From Vibrio atlanticus (GTDB lineage: Bacteria > Pseudomonadota > Gammaproteobacteria > Enterobacterales > Vibrionaceae), in NCBI RefSeq assembly GCF_024347315.1, contig NZ_AP025460.1:1860001-1924000 (forward strand): a stretch of 64,000 nt of DNA, given 5' to 3'. The notes under the pieces are model-generated. The model made no database searches. It was not told the origin of the DNA and saw nothing but the letters and a program-made list of their open reading frames with translations. A program made the translations under genes and the position numbers. The first letter of the stretch is position 1; every line of letters starts with the position of its first letter. This document shows positions 10,101 to 18,845 of this stretch, in pieces.

Positions 10101-10457
10101 ACTTAATCCTCCAACGGAACGAATTTGTAGCCAGCCTTTATCATATACAATGCTGTCTTTAAGTAATTTTTTTGATTGGCTATTAATGACATCTAACGCA
10201 GCATTTCTCAACGAAGCTTCGTGATGTAATAACCCGGTGAGTAAAAGAGCAATCGTCGACTTACCAGACCCATATGGCCCGGTTAAAGTGTAAGATCGCT
10301 GACCCGTTTGAGCATACTGCCTGAGCAAAGTTTCTAAAGCGGTTTGAGCTGTACCGTGATAAACGAGACCTGGGAAAAAATCTTTACTTAAGTCGCTGTC
10401 GATACGAGTCGAGCGCTGGTGTCTAGTTGCAATAGAGTAATTATTACTTAACGTCAC
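7116..10457 (-). CDS. sspC: SspC-like large P-loop ATPase
   Basis: The 1113-aa protein has Walker A GPYGSGKS at 60-67 and a Walker B-like hydrophobic strand ending in ADE at about 174-181. The remainder is long, mainly helical and without other motifs I recognise. Position between a DUF4007 gene and a DndC-like gene fits SspC, the ATPase needed for single-strand phosphorothioate modification. It starts with GTG, overlaps the end of sspB by 14 bases and has AGGGAAA upstream, so it is coupled to sspB. ATP hydrolysis probably drives DNA unwinding or exchange during nick-directed sulfur insertion; that is family knowledge, not visible here. Confidence 0.8.
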   Translation of the reverse strand: MTLSNNYSIATRHQRSTRIDSDLSKDFFPGLVYHGTAQTALETLLRQYAQTGQRSYTLTGPYGSGKSTIALLLTGLLHHEASLRNAALDVINSQSKKLLKDSIVYDKGWLQIRSVGGLSSPVKTFWNATLAALKEHHKTNTLYEKYCTLSIHTESELVNIWEALFEEAHELVDGVLLLADEMGKSLEYINKSRGELHLFQDIAEVLGRTKTPVIFMGLLHQSFSEYAKERGSKLQEEWNKIQGRYNDIIYNVSTDETVALIGQSIQNESGERCTDDHYVNAVLEAMNDKQERKKLLKERLDRCIPLHPTSALLLGPISKRRFSQNERSTFSFLNSHEQNSFQLFLKTAVEKSDRYNLVDLWDYLEVNLEHAIISSPDGHAWATATEAIRQARQKGLPDIATEILKTIALITLFGKPANLTATEELLLASTDVDTRESLTEYLNMLKDKSCIIYRKHLSSWMVFEGSDLDIPSLIEEKVEQIKDVQEAITHAKFQSQVIAKGHYHTTGTLRWAEQNLVTNLEELEKWPSSSSSEGAFISFYLVLDDSEQLKKASQKNDRIVLARANDAEEIIALAKECYALDLIKSDEKIGRILTHDKVAQKEYEGRLINAELALNNAILYSFESSTWCYRGEEYSHESLSHVTTLAADHIFDHSPEIKNELVNRNKLSGTAVSALKKLLEAMLKFEEKEDLGINGFPPEKSMYISCLKNTSIHDAKAKDKRYWHTENLDPKLSELFIKSLELLEDSSGKEVKLSEIAELWAAQPYGLTKGVIPIFLLAFLKSQGSNIAYYEKDMSGSFAFIAQPDLDYVHKLIKNQDELAVKYIVLEKSEREWLQHLAVFASNETNKQITTDILSVATPLVTTIHNLPQWVKNAHELVPEDATKNKIYLRIRDLFLQANDPHTLLIKDLHSELNLEGVSTLTQQIDILSDCFSVLRQKHERMLGGIKDKVKVIFPEAGEELVDMCRFVEENAGDLRLKAFARELAKSNTGLLQWLESMIQIVVGRGKQNWNEGILRTADNKISDYAQDFLSVVKSQRLQNNENSEVTKTKLVSLVLEGEDGKLTSYKKEVRVAEVEKIQPVLNAIEAKLNDLNEFEKVHVLQKLLKKTLEAQV

Positions 10458-11433
10458 GTTGTTTCCCTTCCTGGTAGTAGCTAACCAGGTATTGTTCTGG
10501 TAATTCTAGTTGTAAGTCTGAGTAAGCATGTTGAAGCTGACGTAGGCCCTGAGTATCAGTCCAAGCTAACTGCCCTATAGTTAGTACTTCCAATTGATCT
10601 AGTTTTTCACTTAAACCTGTACTCGACAATCGGAAAACTCTACCTGGAGAGCCTACATCATTCAGTAATGAATCGAATGACACTGTTCGCTGTTTATGAA
10701 TTACATTACCATCAGTATCTTTTTGTTTTCTCTGCATAAAATCGATAACTGCATAGGAAAAAACCTCTATAGGAAGTGATGCTTGCTTTGAAAGTTCAGC
10801 TCTATAATCTTTTGCACTTTCTTGAGAGATTAATCCTAGTTCAGTAAAGGGAGAGGTAAAGCTATCTTCATTGATTTTATGCACTGACGTTTTTTTAACC
10901 GCATACATTTGAAGTAAGCAGTCAATATCTTTTTTGAGTGTTGCTTCCGTTAATTCTTTCTCATGTTGCTTAAGCGAAAGCCTAATCTCACTTAGAATAT
11001 GCTCTTTGTTCGTGCGGACACCGTTGTAGTAATTAAAAAACCACCGTGCGGCATTAAGCTCTGCATTTTGACTATCGACTGATTGCATTAACCAATGTAG
11101 TAACCAAACAGTACCAACCTTATCCATGAATTCATCATAAGGTTTTACGTCGGATGACTTACCTACAAACAACAGATTAGCTAAAGGAGTCAATTTATAG
11201 CTCTGATCCTTTTTATCAATACAAGTAACTAAATTGAGAGTGCGAATCCAATGCCGTACAGAAAGAACCATATTCTTACCCATACCCATCGTTCTCATCT
11301 GTTTTTCAACATTATCTTTACTTGAAAGAGACTCTCCTTTCATAACCTCTTGAATTATCTTATAAATCCAACCATATCGGATAGGGAATGTCTGATGACC
11401 AGAAAATTTTAGGCTACTAGTTTCGATGCTCAA
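10444..11433 (-). CDS. sspB: SspB-like DUF4007 protein (site-specific nickase of phosphorothioation)
   Basis: The N terminus FSGHQTFPIRYGW, followed by GMGKNMVLSVRHWIR and LLHWLMQS, is the DUF4007 signature. In Ssp systems this protein is the DNA-binding subunit that recognises and nicks the target before sulfur insertion. I place the start at the TTG at 11431-11433, preceded by TAAGG eight bases upstream, which gives about 329 aa; a TTG at 11475 would add 14 residues but lacks a ribosome site. It leads the sspBCD operon. The 330-375 bp gap to sspA is a divergent promoter region. Confidence 0.82.
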   Translation of the reverse strand: MSIETSSLKFSGHQTFPIRYGWIYKIIQEVMKGESLSSKDNVEKQMRTMGMGKNMVLSVRHWIRTLNLVTCIDKKDQSYKLTPLANLLFVGKSSDVKPYDEFMDKVGTVWLLHWLMQSVDSQNAELNAARWFFNYYNGVRTNKEHILSEIRLSLKQHEKELTEATLKKDIDCLLQMYAVKKTSVHKINEDSFTSPFTELGLISQESAKDYRAELSKQASLPIEVFSYAVIDFMQRKQKDTDGNVIHKQRTVSFDSLLNDVGSPGRVFRLSSTGLSEKLDQLEVLTIGQLAWTDTQGLRQLQHAYSDLQLELPEQYLVSYYQEGKQRDVK

Positions 11434-11808
11434 TGTACTTACCTTACTGAATTGGAGATTTTGTCCAAACAGCAATTCTACAGCATATCTATAGCAGATC
11501 TAGCTCTAATGCAAAAACTATCAATCAAACACAGAATAAATAAACAAATACATTAAAATACAATTACTTACGCAGAGAAATCTGTGCATACATACAGCAG
11601 TTGAATATCGAATGATATATATACGTTTATCCCAATTTACACTCTACTTGTACTGCATTGTATTTTAAAAGATGGTAACGTCTCTATAACTTTGCAAAGG
11701 ACTATTTGTCGAGTAATGAGTATTCTAGTATTAAACTCATTACTACAATGAGCTTGTTACGATCTCCAAGACTGATATAAGTCAACTTACAACATAGACA
11801 TAACTGTG
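11434..11808. promoter_or_regulatory. Divergent sspB / sspA promoter region
   Basis: This AT-rich stretch of about 375 bp without a gene separates the minus-strand sspBCD operon from the + strand sspA gene. It must hold both promoters. I could not pick out a convincing -35/-10 pair or operator by eye, and no regulator gene lies within it. Confidence 0.5.
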
Positions 11809-12864
11809 ATGAATAACTATTACGATTACGCCGCTTCTACTCCTATATCTCCACTCGCTCTCGACGTAATGAAGCCATGGGAAGTGGAGAACTTTTCTAA
11901 CGCCTCATCGGCTCATCAAGCCGGTAGATCTAGTTGTCAAGCTATACAGCAATCAAGAGAAATAATTGCCAATAAAATAGGGGCGTTGCCTAGCGAGATC
12001 ATCTTTACTAGTGGGGCAAGTGAAGCAAATAATCTTGCTCTAAAAGGGATTGCGTTTAAACACCTTGAACATAAAGGGCACATTATAACTTCGTCAATAG
12101 AGCATAAGTGTATCCTCAATACATGTGCTTTTTTAGAATCTCTTGGATTTGAAGTGACGTACTTAGAGCCCAACAAAACAGGTACAATTTTAACAGAATC
12201 TCTACGCGAAGCACTTCGTAACGATACGATCTTAATCTCAATCCATCACGTTAATAATGAGCTAGGTACGATTCAGCCCATTGAAGCATTTGGCGCAATC
12301 GCATTTGAAAATGATATCCCCTTTCACACCGATGCAGCACAAAGCTTTTGTAAGTGTGATATTGATGTCGATGATATGGATATCGACATGCTGTCGCTGT
12401 CAGGACATAAGATTTATGGCCCTAAGGGCATTGGCGCGCTGTATGTGAGAAATGCTAGAGACGCCGACCTTGTGCCACTTATTCATGGTGGCGGACAGGA
12501 AGGAGGCCTAAGAGGAGGCACCTCTCCCACCCCACTCATGATTGGACTGGCCGCTGCGGTCGAGCATTTTCCTAAGAGTGTGAGTGAGCAAGAGCACCAC
12601 TTTCTAACTGTTATTCAAGATTTCAAATGGATTAGAAACGGTGGTGAGCAAGTTGTCTCAACAACGTGGAGTCTTACCTTTGAGTCCGACGACGAAGTGA
12701 AGCGGTTTACTCAAGAACACCCTTGGCTAATATCTCAGGGGTCAGCATGTAATGCCTTATCAAACGTCGCGTCACATGTACTGACTGCGATAGGACTCGA
12801 TGAAGAGCTGGCAAGACGAACCTATCGCATTAGCCTACCACCACACCGAATTAACGGCGAGTAA
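11809..12864 (+). CDS. sspA: SspA-like cysteine desulfurase
   Basis: A 351-aa class V aminotransferase-fold cysteine desulfurase of the IscS/DndA/SspA type. Visible features are H99 (SIEHK), the PLP lysine in SGHK (K201), and the active-site cysteine in GSACNA (C314). It mobilises sulfur from L-cysteine as a persulfide for transfer to SspD. The ATG at 11809 is preceded in frame by a GTG at 11806; neither has a clear ribosome site. Its 3' end overlaps the end of the convergent methyltransferase gene by 14 bases. It is shorter than the usual 380-400 aa but the catalytic residues are all present. Confidence 0.87.
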   Translation: MNNYYDYAASTPISPLALDVMKPWEVENFSNASSAHQAGRSSCQAIQQSREIIANKIGALPSEIIFTSGASEANNLALKGIAFKHLEHKGHIITSSIEHKCILNTCAFLESLGFEVTYLEPNKTGTILTESLREALRNDTILISIHHVNNELGTIQPIEAFGAIAFENDIPFHTDAAQSFCKCDIDVDDMDIDMLSLSGHKIYGPKGIGALYVRNARDADLVPLIHGGGQEGGLRGGTSPTPLMIGLAAAVEHFPKSVSEQEHHFLTVIQDFKWIRNGGEQVVSTTWSLTFESDDEVKRFTQEHPWLISQGSACNALSNVASHVLTAIGLDEELARRTYRISLPPHRINGE

Positions 12865-14911
12865 GCCGGTAGCCATTTACTGTTTTTCCCGCAGATAAAA
12901 GCAGTTCGTCGTATTGCTGCCGATGAAGAATAACTTCTCCAGTGCTTTCTACACCCAAAATCTTTGATAAACGCTTATCAAAGCTTTTTTGCTTTTCATA
13001 GTTCTTGTCGCTAACGCTCAATAATTCGTGTTTATTTAACAGTGGTGGACGTCGCTTTACATCAACATAGTCAAAGAAGTCGATATCTTGATCTGCCATT
13101 CTAATTTTTGTTCGCTCGACTAAAAACGGTACCGATTGTTCAAACTCATCATAATGCATCAAGGTTAACTTACCCGACGTCATATGAACCTTAATCAAGT
13201 CAACGGAGTCATTCAGGTCTCCATACATCTGCAATCCAGCTCCAACATAAACCCGAAGGGCTAGTGGCAATTCCTCTACAAACTGTTTGTGACAGATAAG
13301 GGAATGCCCTTTGTTTAACAAGCTTGCAGGCAAGTTTTGATGAGCTTTTTCACACTGGGAAGCAATCAGCGAAGTATCTGCAATGGCAAAGAGTAGTTCT
13401 GTCGCCAAATTTACGGCTGTACTGTAGTCATCAAACAATGCCTTAATATCACGTTTTAGAGAGTCAGGTTGCTGTGCATAAGGCTTTCTTTTCTCAAATA
13501 GCCCCATTGCAAAGTAGAGTAATAGATCTTCTTTCCTAGCAGTTTGAGCAGCGGAAAATTCATGTGTATCAAACATCTCTTGCAGTAAACCAAAAACTTT
13601 TTTATGCGAGCCTACCAACTCACGAATACATTCTGATTGCTCAAACTCATCATTGGCCGGGATGCGGCCTAGCGTTAAGCATCTATTCCAAAAAGCATCG
13701 AAGATTACTTGGTTTTGAGTGATCACTAATTTTGCTTGATCTTTACTATCGATCGGTTGCGGCGACGTTAGTTGCTGCCAAGTATGGTGCCGTTGATATT
13801 TGCTTTGCAGGTATAACTGCTCTTCCAATTTATCTTTAAAAACAAAAAATATTCCAGGGGAAACGGCAATGGCGTCTTCCTGAAGTGAACGTTCTAAGTA
13901 TCCCTTAATTTCCGATTGCCCGTAATACTTCTGAAATGTGTTACGTGAGGTGATAACGCCATCGTTAAACGGCTTAAACTGTGCAATGTAGCTATCATTT
14001 GCCAGCATAACCGACACAACAAGTAGCTTATCTACAAGCTCCCATGCCCCTAGAAGCGCATCAAGTCTCTCGTCTTGGTTTTCTATTACGTTCAGTACAA
14101 AACCAAGATTCACGATATCTGAATTAACCTTGTCGCCATCTGGGCTAAATACGGGGTCCCAGCCAAGCACATCTATCCCATGAGCCTCTAGTTCTCTTAA
14201 GTCATCCCCTCGCCCACAACCATAATCAAAAATGGAATATCTAGCATCTAAATAGCCTTGCTTAGCTAACGACTTCATCGGTCCAGAAAGATCGTGACGT
14301 ACGATAGCTGTTTTATATCTATCTATTCCAACTTGTAAGTCATCATCGTTTTTATTTATATCAGGTATGGGAGTAGCTTTAAATAGACGTCCATCTATTA
14401 ACTCATACCCTTTTTTATCAATAATGTTCTGCCAAGAACGCCTAAAACCTATCGTTCTTCTATTCTCATATAAACCCGCACTTTCGCCCTCTTTCGTCAA
14501 TGAAACAAAATGTTCAAAGTAGTCACTACTCGGCAACACCATGGTTTCTTTACGATGAAGGATTGGCGGATTATCTGAATTTCTATAACAGGTAACTTTG
14601 TGGCTAAGCTTGTTTAAATCGACATTAAGACTTTGTTCGAGAACTGGATATGAATCGGAATAAAATTCAGGGTAACTAAGTAAAGAAAGGCGAAACTCAT
14701 TTTTGAACAGTTTTATCAAATTCCATTGCTCGTCAGGTAAACTCACAGCTTTGGCAACAGCAATAACAAACTTTTGTAACTGATTAGGTATAGCCTCCAT
14801 AGCATCTTTGTGGATGTAAATAGCATCTGGTAACTTTTTACCTACTTCAATGTTCTTAACCAGTTGCTTAAAAAGCTTACAGTCCATAAGTTCTCGTTCC
14901 TCTTCATCCAC
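12851..14911 (-). CDS. Putative DNA phosphorothioation-associated methyltransferase
   Basis: The 686-aa protein contains an S-adenosylmethionine-binding motif I, FDYGCGRGDD at about 227-237, with GIDVLGWDP after it as motif II. Flanking regions fit the family annotated as DNA phosphorothioation-associated putative methyltransferase, found beside dnd/ssp loci; its target has not, to my knowledge, been fixed. It starts at GTG with AGGA eight bases upstream. Its end overlaps sspA tail to tail, and its start is divergent from the HEPN gene across about 165 bp. Methylation of DNA, RNA or protein all remain possible. Confidence 0.75.
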   Translation of the reverse strand: MDEEERELMDCKLFKQLVKNIEVGKKLPDAIYIHKDAMEAIPNQLQKFVIAVAKAVSLPDEQWNLIKLFKNEFRLSLLSYPEFYSDSYPVLEQSLNVDLNKLSHKVTCYRNSDNPPILHRKETMVLPSSDYFEHFVSLTKEGESAGLYENRRTIGFRRSWQNIIDKKGYELIDGRLFKATPIPDINKNDDDLQVGIDRYKTAIVRHDLSGPMKSLAKQGYLDARYSIFDYGCGRGDDLRELEAHGIDVLGWDPVFSPDGDKVNSDIVNLGFVLNVIENQDERLDALLGAWELVDKLLVVSVMLANDSYIAQFKPFNDGVITSRNTFQKYYGQSEIKGYLERSLQEDAIAVSPGIFFVFKDKLEEQLYLQSKYQRHHTWQQLTSPQPIDSKDQAKLVITQNQVIFDAFWNRCLTLGRIPANDEFEQSECIRELVGSHKKVFGLLQEMFDTHEFSAAQTARKEDLLLYFAMGLFEKRKPYAQQPDSLKRDIKALFDDYSTAVNLATELLFAIADTSLIASQCEKAHQNLPASLLNKGHSLICHKQFVEELPLALRVYVGAGLQMYGDLNDSVDLIKVHMTSGKLTLMHYDEFEQSVPFLVERTKIRMADQDIDFFDYVDVKRRPPLLNKHELLSVSDKNYEKQKSFDKRLSKILGVESTGEVILHRQQYDELLLSAGKTVNGYRLTRR

Positions 14912-15075
14912 TAGCTATATCCTACTAAAGGAACGATAACTCTGTCACTATCTGTAATCATTTGTGAATCGCATTCAAGTAAGTCGCTAAACTAATCTTG
15001 TATGACAGATCAATATTTACGCATTAAATTGCTTATATACTCAACTGTAAATTAGCAACCACATTTGGATTCACA

Positions 15076-15732
15076 ATGCATAATTATAATGACTTAAAAC
15101 AACGTCAAAGATCTGAGCGTGCTCGCTACCCTCAGAACCTTAGCTTACGTGTGCACCGAGCCTTGAGCTGGCTGAATAAGTCAGAGCTTTGTGATGACGA
15201 TGACTCCAAGTTCATTTTTTTATGGATTGCTTTCAACTCCGCTTATGCTCAAGAGTTTGAACAACGACAACAATTCGGCGAGCAAGGTCTTTATGGCAAG
15301 TTTTTGAAAAAGCTCATCACTTGTGATCAGCGAGAGCAATTACACAATTTAGTTTGGGACGAGTATTCCAACACGATTCGAGTGATCTTGGATAACGAAT
15401 TCATCCTCCAGGCATATTGGGATTATCAAGCCAGCCGAATTACCGAAGATAGCTGGAAAAATGAACGAAGCAAAGCTAAAGCTGCCGCTAACAAAGCGCT
15501 GAGTCAAAACGATACAGCTAAAGTTCTATCGATATTGTTTTCTCGCCTATACACTCTGCGTAACCAGCTTATCCATGGCGGTGCTACTTACTTAAGCTCG
15601 GCAAATAGACAGCAGCTCAAAGACTGCTGCGGTATTTTAGAAAAACTGGTCCCGAGTATTATTGAAATCATGATGGACTCAGCAGACAAGGTTTGGGGAG
15701 AAGCTGTTTATCCGCTTATCAGCCAGGACTAG
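15076..15732 (+). CDS. HEPN-domain protein, putative RNase
   Basis: The 218-aa protein is helical and carries RNQLIHG, which gives the HEPN ribonuclease signature R-x4-H (R162, H167). An intact motif of this type marks the metal-independent RNases found in many abortive-infection systems. It starts 165 bp from, and divergent to, the phosphorothioation-associated methyltransferase. No nucleotidyltransferase antitoxin gene is next to it. An effector that halts growth on infection, linked to the Ssp locus, is a reasonable inference but is not demonstrated by the sequence. Confidence 0.65.
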   Translation: MHNYNDLKQRQRSERARYPQNLSLRVHRALSWLNKSELCDDDDSKFIFLWIAFNSAYAQEFEQRQQFGEQGLYGKFLKKLITCDQREQLHNLVWDEYSNTIRVILDNEFILQAYWDYQASRITEDSWKNERSKAKAAANKALSQNDTAKVLSILFSRLYTLRNQLIHGGATYLSSANRQQLKDCCGILEKLVPSIIEIMMDSADKVWGEAVYPLISQD

Positions 15733-15789
15733 CTCTGTGGGCAGTCAAAAACTTCATTAATCATCACCGTTACATCGTGATGAAAGAGA

Positions 15790-16404
15790 CTAACTCGTAG
15801 CGGACTCATTAACCTGTGGGATAAACCCTACTTTGATTATTTCAACCATACATCTTGGCGTTAGAACCGTAACATTCAAATCACCGTATATATCTGCTCG
15901 ATCTCTATATCCATCTGGATGCCACTCATGTAGTTCATTTATCCATATGAGCCAAGGCTTACCTTCTAGCTCTACAAACACCCCATTGGGTAAATTCTCA
16001 AGCTTCTCGTTATAGATAACCTTTTTACCACCTCTTATCGCTCTATCTTGATGAAGAACTTTATCTATTTCATCGACTTTCAATTCGCTTAGCTGAGCCG
16101 CATCCCATGCTTGTTTAAACTCATCAAACCTTTGCCTTCTGCACGAAGCGCAAGGTCTATGTCCTGCCGACAATGCGGTGGCCTCATCAAGAAAAAACAG
16201 TTCGGAGTAACTATTTTGACTAAAAACCTCACGTTTACGTTCTTTGAAATTTAACTCACAAAGCACCCAGTTTTTGTGCTTCCAAGGACGTATAATTTCC
16301 TTCTTTTCATTATGCAGAATGCCTCTATTGCCAAGCCAAGAACCTCGAGCGGTGTCAATAAGTAGTTCACCACTTGGGCTTACTCTATTTTGTAATGGCA
16401 TCAT
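15790..16404 (-). CDS. Conserved protein with Ada-like RPCxxC zinc-site segment
   Basis: The 204-aa protein contains ATALSAGHRPCASCRR (residues 75-90). This closely resembles EALAAGFRPCKRCQ, the second half of the zinc-binding, methylphosphotriester-repair domain of E. coli Ada. A single further cysteine (C49) lies 36 residues before C85; Ada has a pair there. The N-terminal part has a GSWLGNRGILH segment I associate with a widespread uncharacterised family. AAGGAG precedes the double ATG. It ends the minus-strand run that also encodes an HNH nuclease. A role in sensing backbone-modified DNA is an attractive but untested inference. Confidence 0.6.
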   Translation of the reverse strand: MMPLQNRVSPSGELLIDTARGSWLGNRGILHNEKKEIIRPWKHKNWVLCELNFKERKREVFSQNSYSELFFLDEATALSAGHRPCASCRRQRFDEFKQAWDAAQLSELKVDEIDKVLHQDRAIRGGKKVIYNEKLENLPNGVFVELEGKPWLIWINELHEWHPDGYRDRADIYGDLNVTVLTPRCMVEIIKVGFIPQVNESATS

Positions 16405-16436
16405 CGAACTCCTTGAGTCTGAATTGGTTTAAATCG

Positions 16437-17339
16437 TTAGGTATTTCGATGCTGCTTATCGTCTACCGGTACAAATAGCTCATTGATAATAGAGATATAA
16501 CGCTCAGCTACGATACCGCCTTCTAGGTATGCCATCTCGAGGATCATTGACACCTGTTCACTGTTCTCGAGAGGTGTGTAGTTTTTCTCCGCCATATAAG
16601 CTTCAATTACCGCAATCTGATCATCACACCCTTCTAGGAACTCACGAAAATCTTTGCTTGCCTTTGCGCTGTTACATTCTTTACAACTCGGTACCAGATT
16701 CCCGAGTCGATGCTCTCCTAGGTAAACCTTATTAATGGGGATTGCATGCTCAATAATCAGTTCCTTTGACTCACCACAATAAACACAACGATGGTTGAAG
16801 TAGGCTTTGGTTTCCTGCCAGTCTTCTTCTAAGAACTGTTCTGTTCCGAGGTTACTAAGAATATTTCGCACTAATAGATTTTGAGCATTGGCTATAGCAT
16901 TACCTCGGTAACGGCTCTTGGTTCTTAGCGTTATTACTGATGGTCTGCACGAAGATATTGTTCTTGATTCAAGTAACTCACTCTCCACCTGAGAATGATC
17001 ATAGTCGATACCGATCCGTTCTAAGTATTTAGTAAAGTAAACCTCGTCTTTTTCAAACCACTGGCTACATGCACGAACAGTTTGCCCACGCACCAAGTAA
17101 GCTTTGGTCCAATATCGTTTAGATAAATCCGAAGAAAGACTGCTGATTGGAACCAAAAAAGGAAAGTTAAGGTTAAAGTTACGTTTGGAGTAATCTGCAT
17201 CGCAAAGGCACTCAAATTCGTTCTGACTTTTTTGCTCGCAATATTCCAATATCTTGGGCAGAAGTGTCTGTACTAACTTTCCAATTTTCATAGCTGGTTC
17301 ACTTATTCCTAAACTGACGATACTAGTAAGTATATGCAC
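16437..17339 (-). CDS. HNH endonuclease
   Basis: The 300-aa protein has a classic HNH motif at about residues 185-224: CVYC, then IIEHAIP (catalytic H198), LGNLVPSCKECN (central N214, second zinc pair). The N-terminal 180 residues show no recognised domain and may bind DNA or a partner. The open frame begins at GTG (17339); an ATG at 17291 is an alternative start, and neither has a strong ribosome site. It lies between the ankyrin gene and the Ada-like gene on the same strand with short gaps. It is likely the DNA-cutting part of this unnamed module. Confidence 0.75.
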   Translation of the reverse strand: MHILTSIVSLGISEPAMKIGKLVQTLLPKILEYCEQKSQNEFECLCDADYSKRNFNLNFPFLVPISSLSSDLSKRYWTKAYLVRGQTVRACSQWFEKDEVYFTKYLERIGIDYDHSQVESELLESRTISSCRPSVITLRTKSRYRGNAIANAQNLLVRNILSNLGTEQFLEEDWQETKAYFNHRCVYCGESKELIIEHAIPINKVYLGEHRLGNLVPSCKECNSAKASKDFREFLEGCDDQIAVIEAYMAEKNYTPLENSEQVSMILEMAYLEGGIVAERYISIINELFVPVDDKQHRNT

Positions 17340-17369
17340 TAGCTATGAAACAGGAGAACGTGATTTAGC

Positions 17370-18845
17370 TTAATCGGTTAGATACTTTTGTATATAACGC
17401 ATAACATCATGGGATTCGAAGTGTTCCGCGATATCTAAACAATCAATGGCTCGTTTAGGAAAAGGTCTACCAACCGGTACTGTATACGTTTTCTTCCAGT
17501 CTCCACCCAGTTCGATCATTTTCTTGAACAATTGCGGCTCGTTAAGCTCTGCAGCCAGCATCAGCGGTGTATAACGCATGCCATTTTTTACCACTTCAAT
17601 ATTTGGATTGGCACCAGCATTTAAAAGGATTCGAGCAATCTGGCGCATAGAAGAAGGTTTGGGGAAGCGTTCCGTCACATATTCAAAGAGAGCGTCCATC
17701 ATCGCGAGGAGCCTTTGGTCCTGTTGTTGAGCACTCAAATGAGTGCTCAACTCTGCATTGAATGGTGAGCTCGTCCCTGCGAATAGGGGCTTAAGCTGGT
17801 TCACTGCCTCTTCACTTGGCATCGACATAAGACTTTCCTTGAACTTGCTCGGATTATTGATCATTGCAAGCTTACCCAAACACGCATACAGCGGCGTTTG
17901 ATATTCAATACTTCCCTTCAGATCGATCGTGATATCCTTGCTCATCGATAACACCTCTTTCACGATCTCTGGACGACCACTCTCAACCGCAGCAAACAAA
18001 GGAAAATTCATTTTTCGCGTAGAGATTGAATTTAGAGTTTTCTCGCTGTGCACATGCACTGAGATAAGATTGAAAATTGAGTCGTCTAGTGGCGACGTCG
18101 GTTCACTAAAATCAAGATTCGCTAGAGCAATCAATAGCGGGGACTCGCCCACTTCCGAAAGAGCATTAACACTTGCACCCAATTTAAGCAGTTTTTCAAC
18201 TTTCTCAACGTCGTTGTTTAGACAAGCATAGATAAGTGGTGTTGTCTTTCGCTTCGCTCCCCCATCCAGACCAATTTCAATTTTCTTTCGCTTAGAGTCA
18301 GTGTGCTCGGAAGAGTCGATATCTTCTAGAACATGACCAACTTTTTGCTTGTATACCGACCATTTAATTCCTGGATAACATAGTTCATCAGGGTAGTAAC
18401 GCTTAAATTCCGTGCGATAAGCCTCCGCTTCGTTGTTAGCTAGTACCTGGTATTTTCCTGAACCTTCTGTTTGGTACTTTGCTGGCAACAGTTCATTAAA
18501 AAAGTAGACCTGTGCAGTTTTTAATCTTTTGAGAAAAACTAAATCTGGCCTAGTTTGATGAGCGGCAACCAACAACGACTCCTTGATGATCTCTCCTAGC
18601 GCTGCATTTGAATGATCCCGATACAAAGCCGCTGTAAACGCTTGCTGACAGTACTCGTTTGCTTTGGTTAGCCCCCCAGACCAAATCGAATGCCTAGCTT
18701 TGTACCAAAGCAGATGATGATACGCTTCTATCTTGCTAGGAAGCCCCTCAATCACCAGTTCCAAGTTTGTTAACCGCTTTTCAAACTCGTTCTTGTGGGC
18801 CACAGACTTTGAAGTATGACTGACTGCCTCGTACCACTGTTTCAA
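17370..18845 (-). CDS. Ankyrin-repeat protein
   Basis: The 491-aa protein has ankyrin-type repeats: TTPLIYACLNNDVEKVEKLL at about 206, further units around NFPLFAAVESGRPEIVKEVL and, near the C terminus, YTPLMLAAELNEPQLFKKMI. The N-terminal 190 residues are helical and unrecognised. There is no signal peptide or membrane segment, so it is cytoplasmic and probably mediates protein-protein contact. It starts at TTG overlapping the upstream stop (TTGA), a translationally coupled start without its own strong ribosome site. Coupling to the 244-aa gene implies a stoichiometric partner. Confidence 0.75.
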   Translation of the reverse strand: MKQWYEAVSHTSKSVAHKNEFEKRLTNLELVIEGLPSKIEAYHHLLWYKARHSIWSGGLTKANEYCQQAFTAALYRDHSNAALGEIIKESLLVAAHQTRPDLVFLKRLKTAQVYFFNELLPAKYQTEGSGKYQVLANNEAEAYRTEFKRYYPDELCYPGIKWSVYKQKVGHVLEDIDSSEHTDSKRKKIEIGLDGGAKRKTTPLIYACLNNDVEKVEKLLKLGASVNALSEVGESPLLIALANLDFSEPTSPLDDSIFNLISVHVHSEKTLNSISTRKMNFPLFAAVESGRPEIVKEVLSMSKDITIDLKGSIEYQTPLYACLGKLAMINNPSKFKESLMSMPSEEAVNQLKPLFAGTSSPFNAELSTHLSAQQQDQRLLAMMDALFEYVTERFPKPSSMRQIARILLNAGANPNIEVVKNGMRYTPLMLAAELNEPQLFKKMIELGGDWKKTYTVPVGRPFPKRAIDCLDIAEHFESHDVMRYIQKYLTD

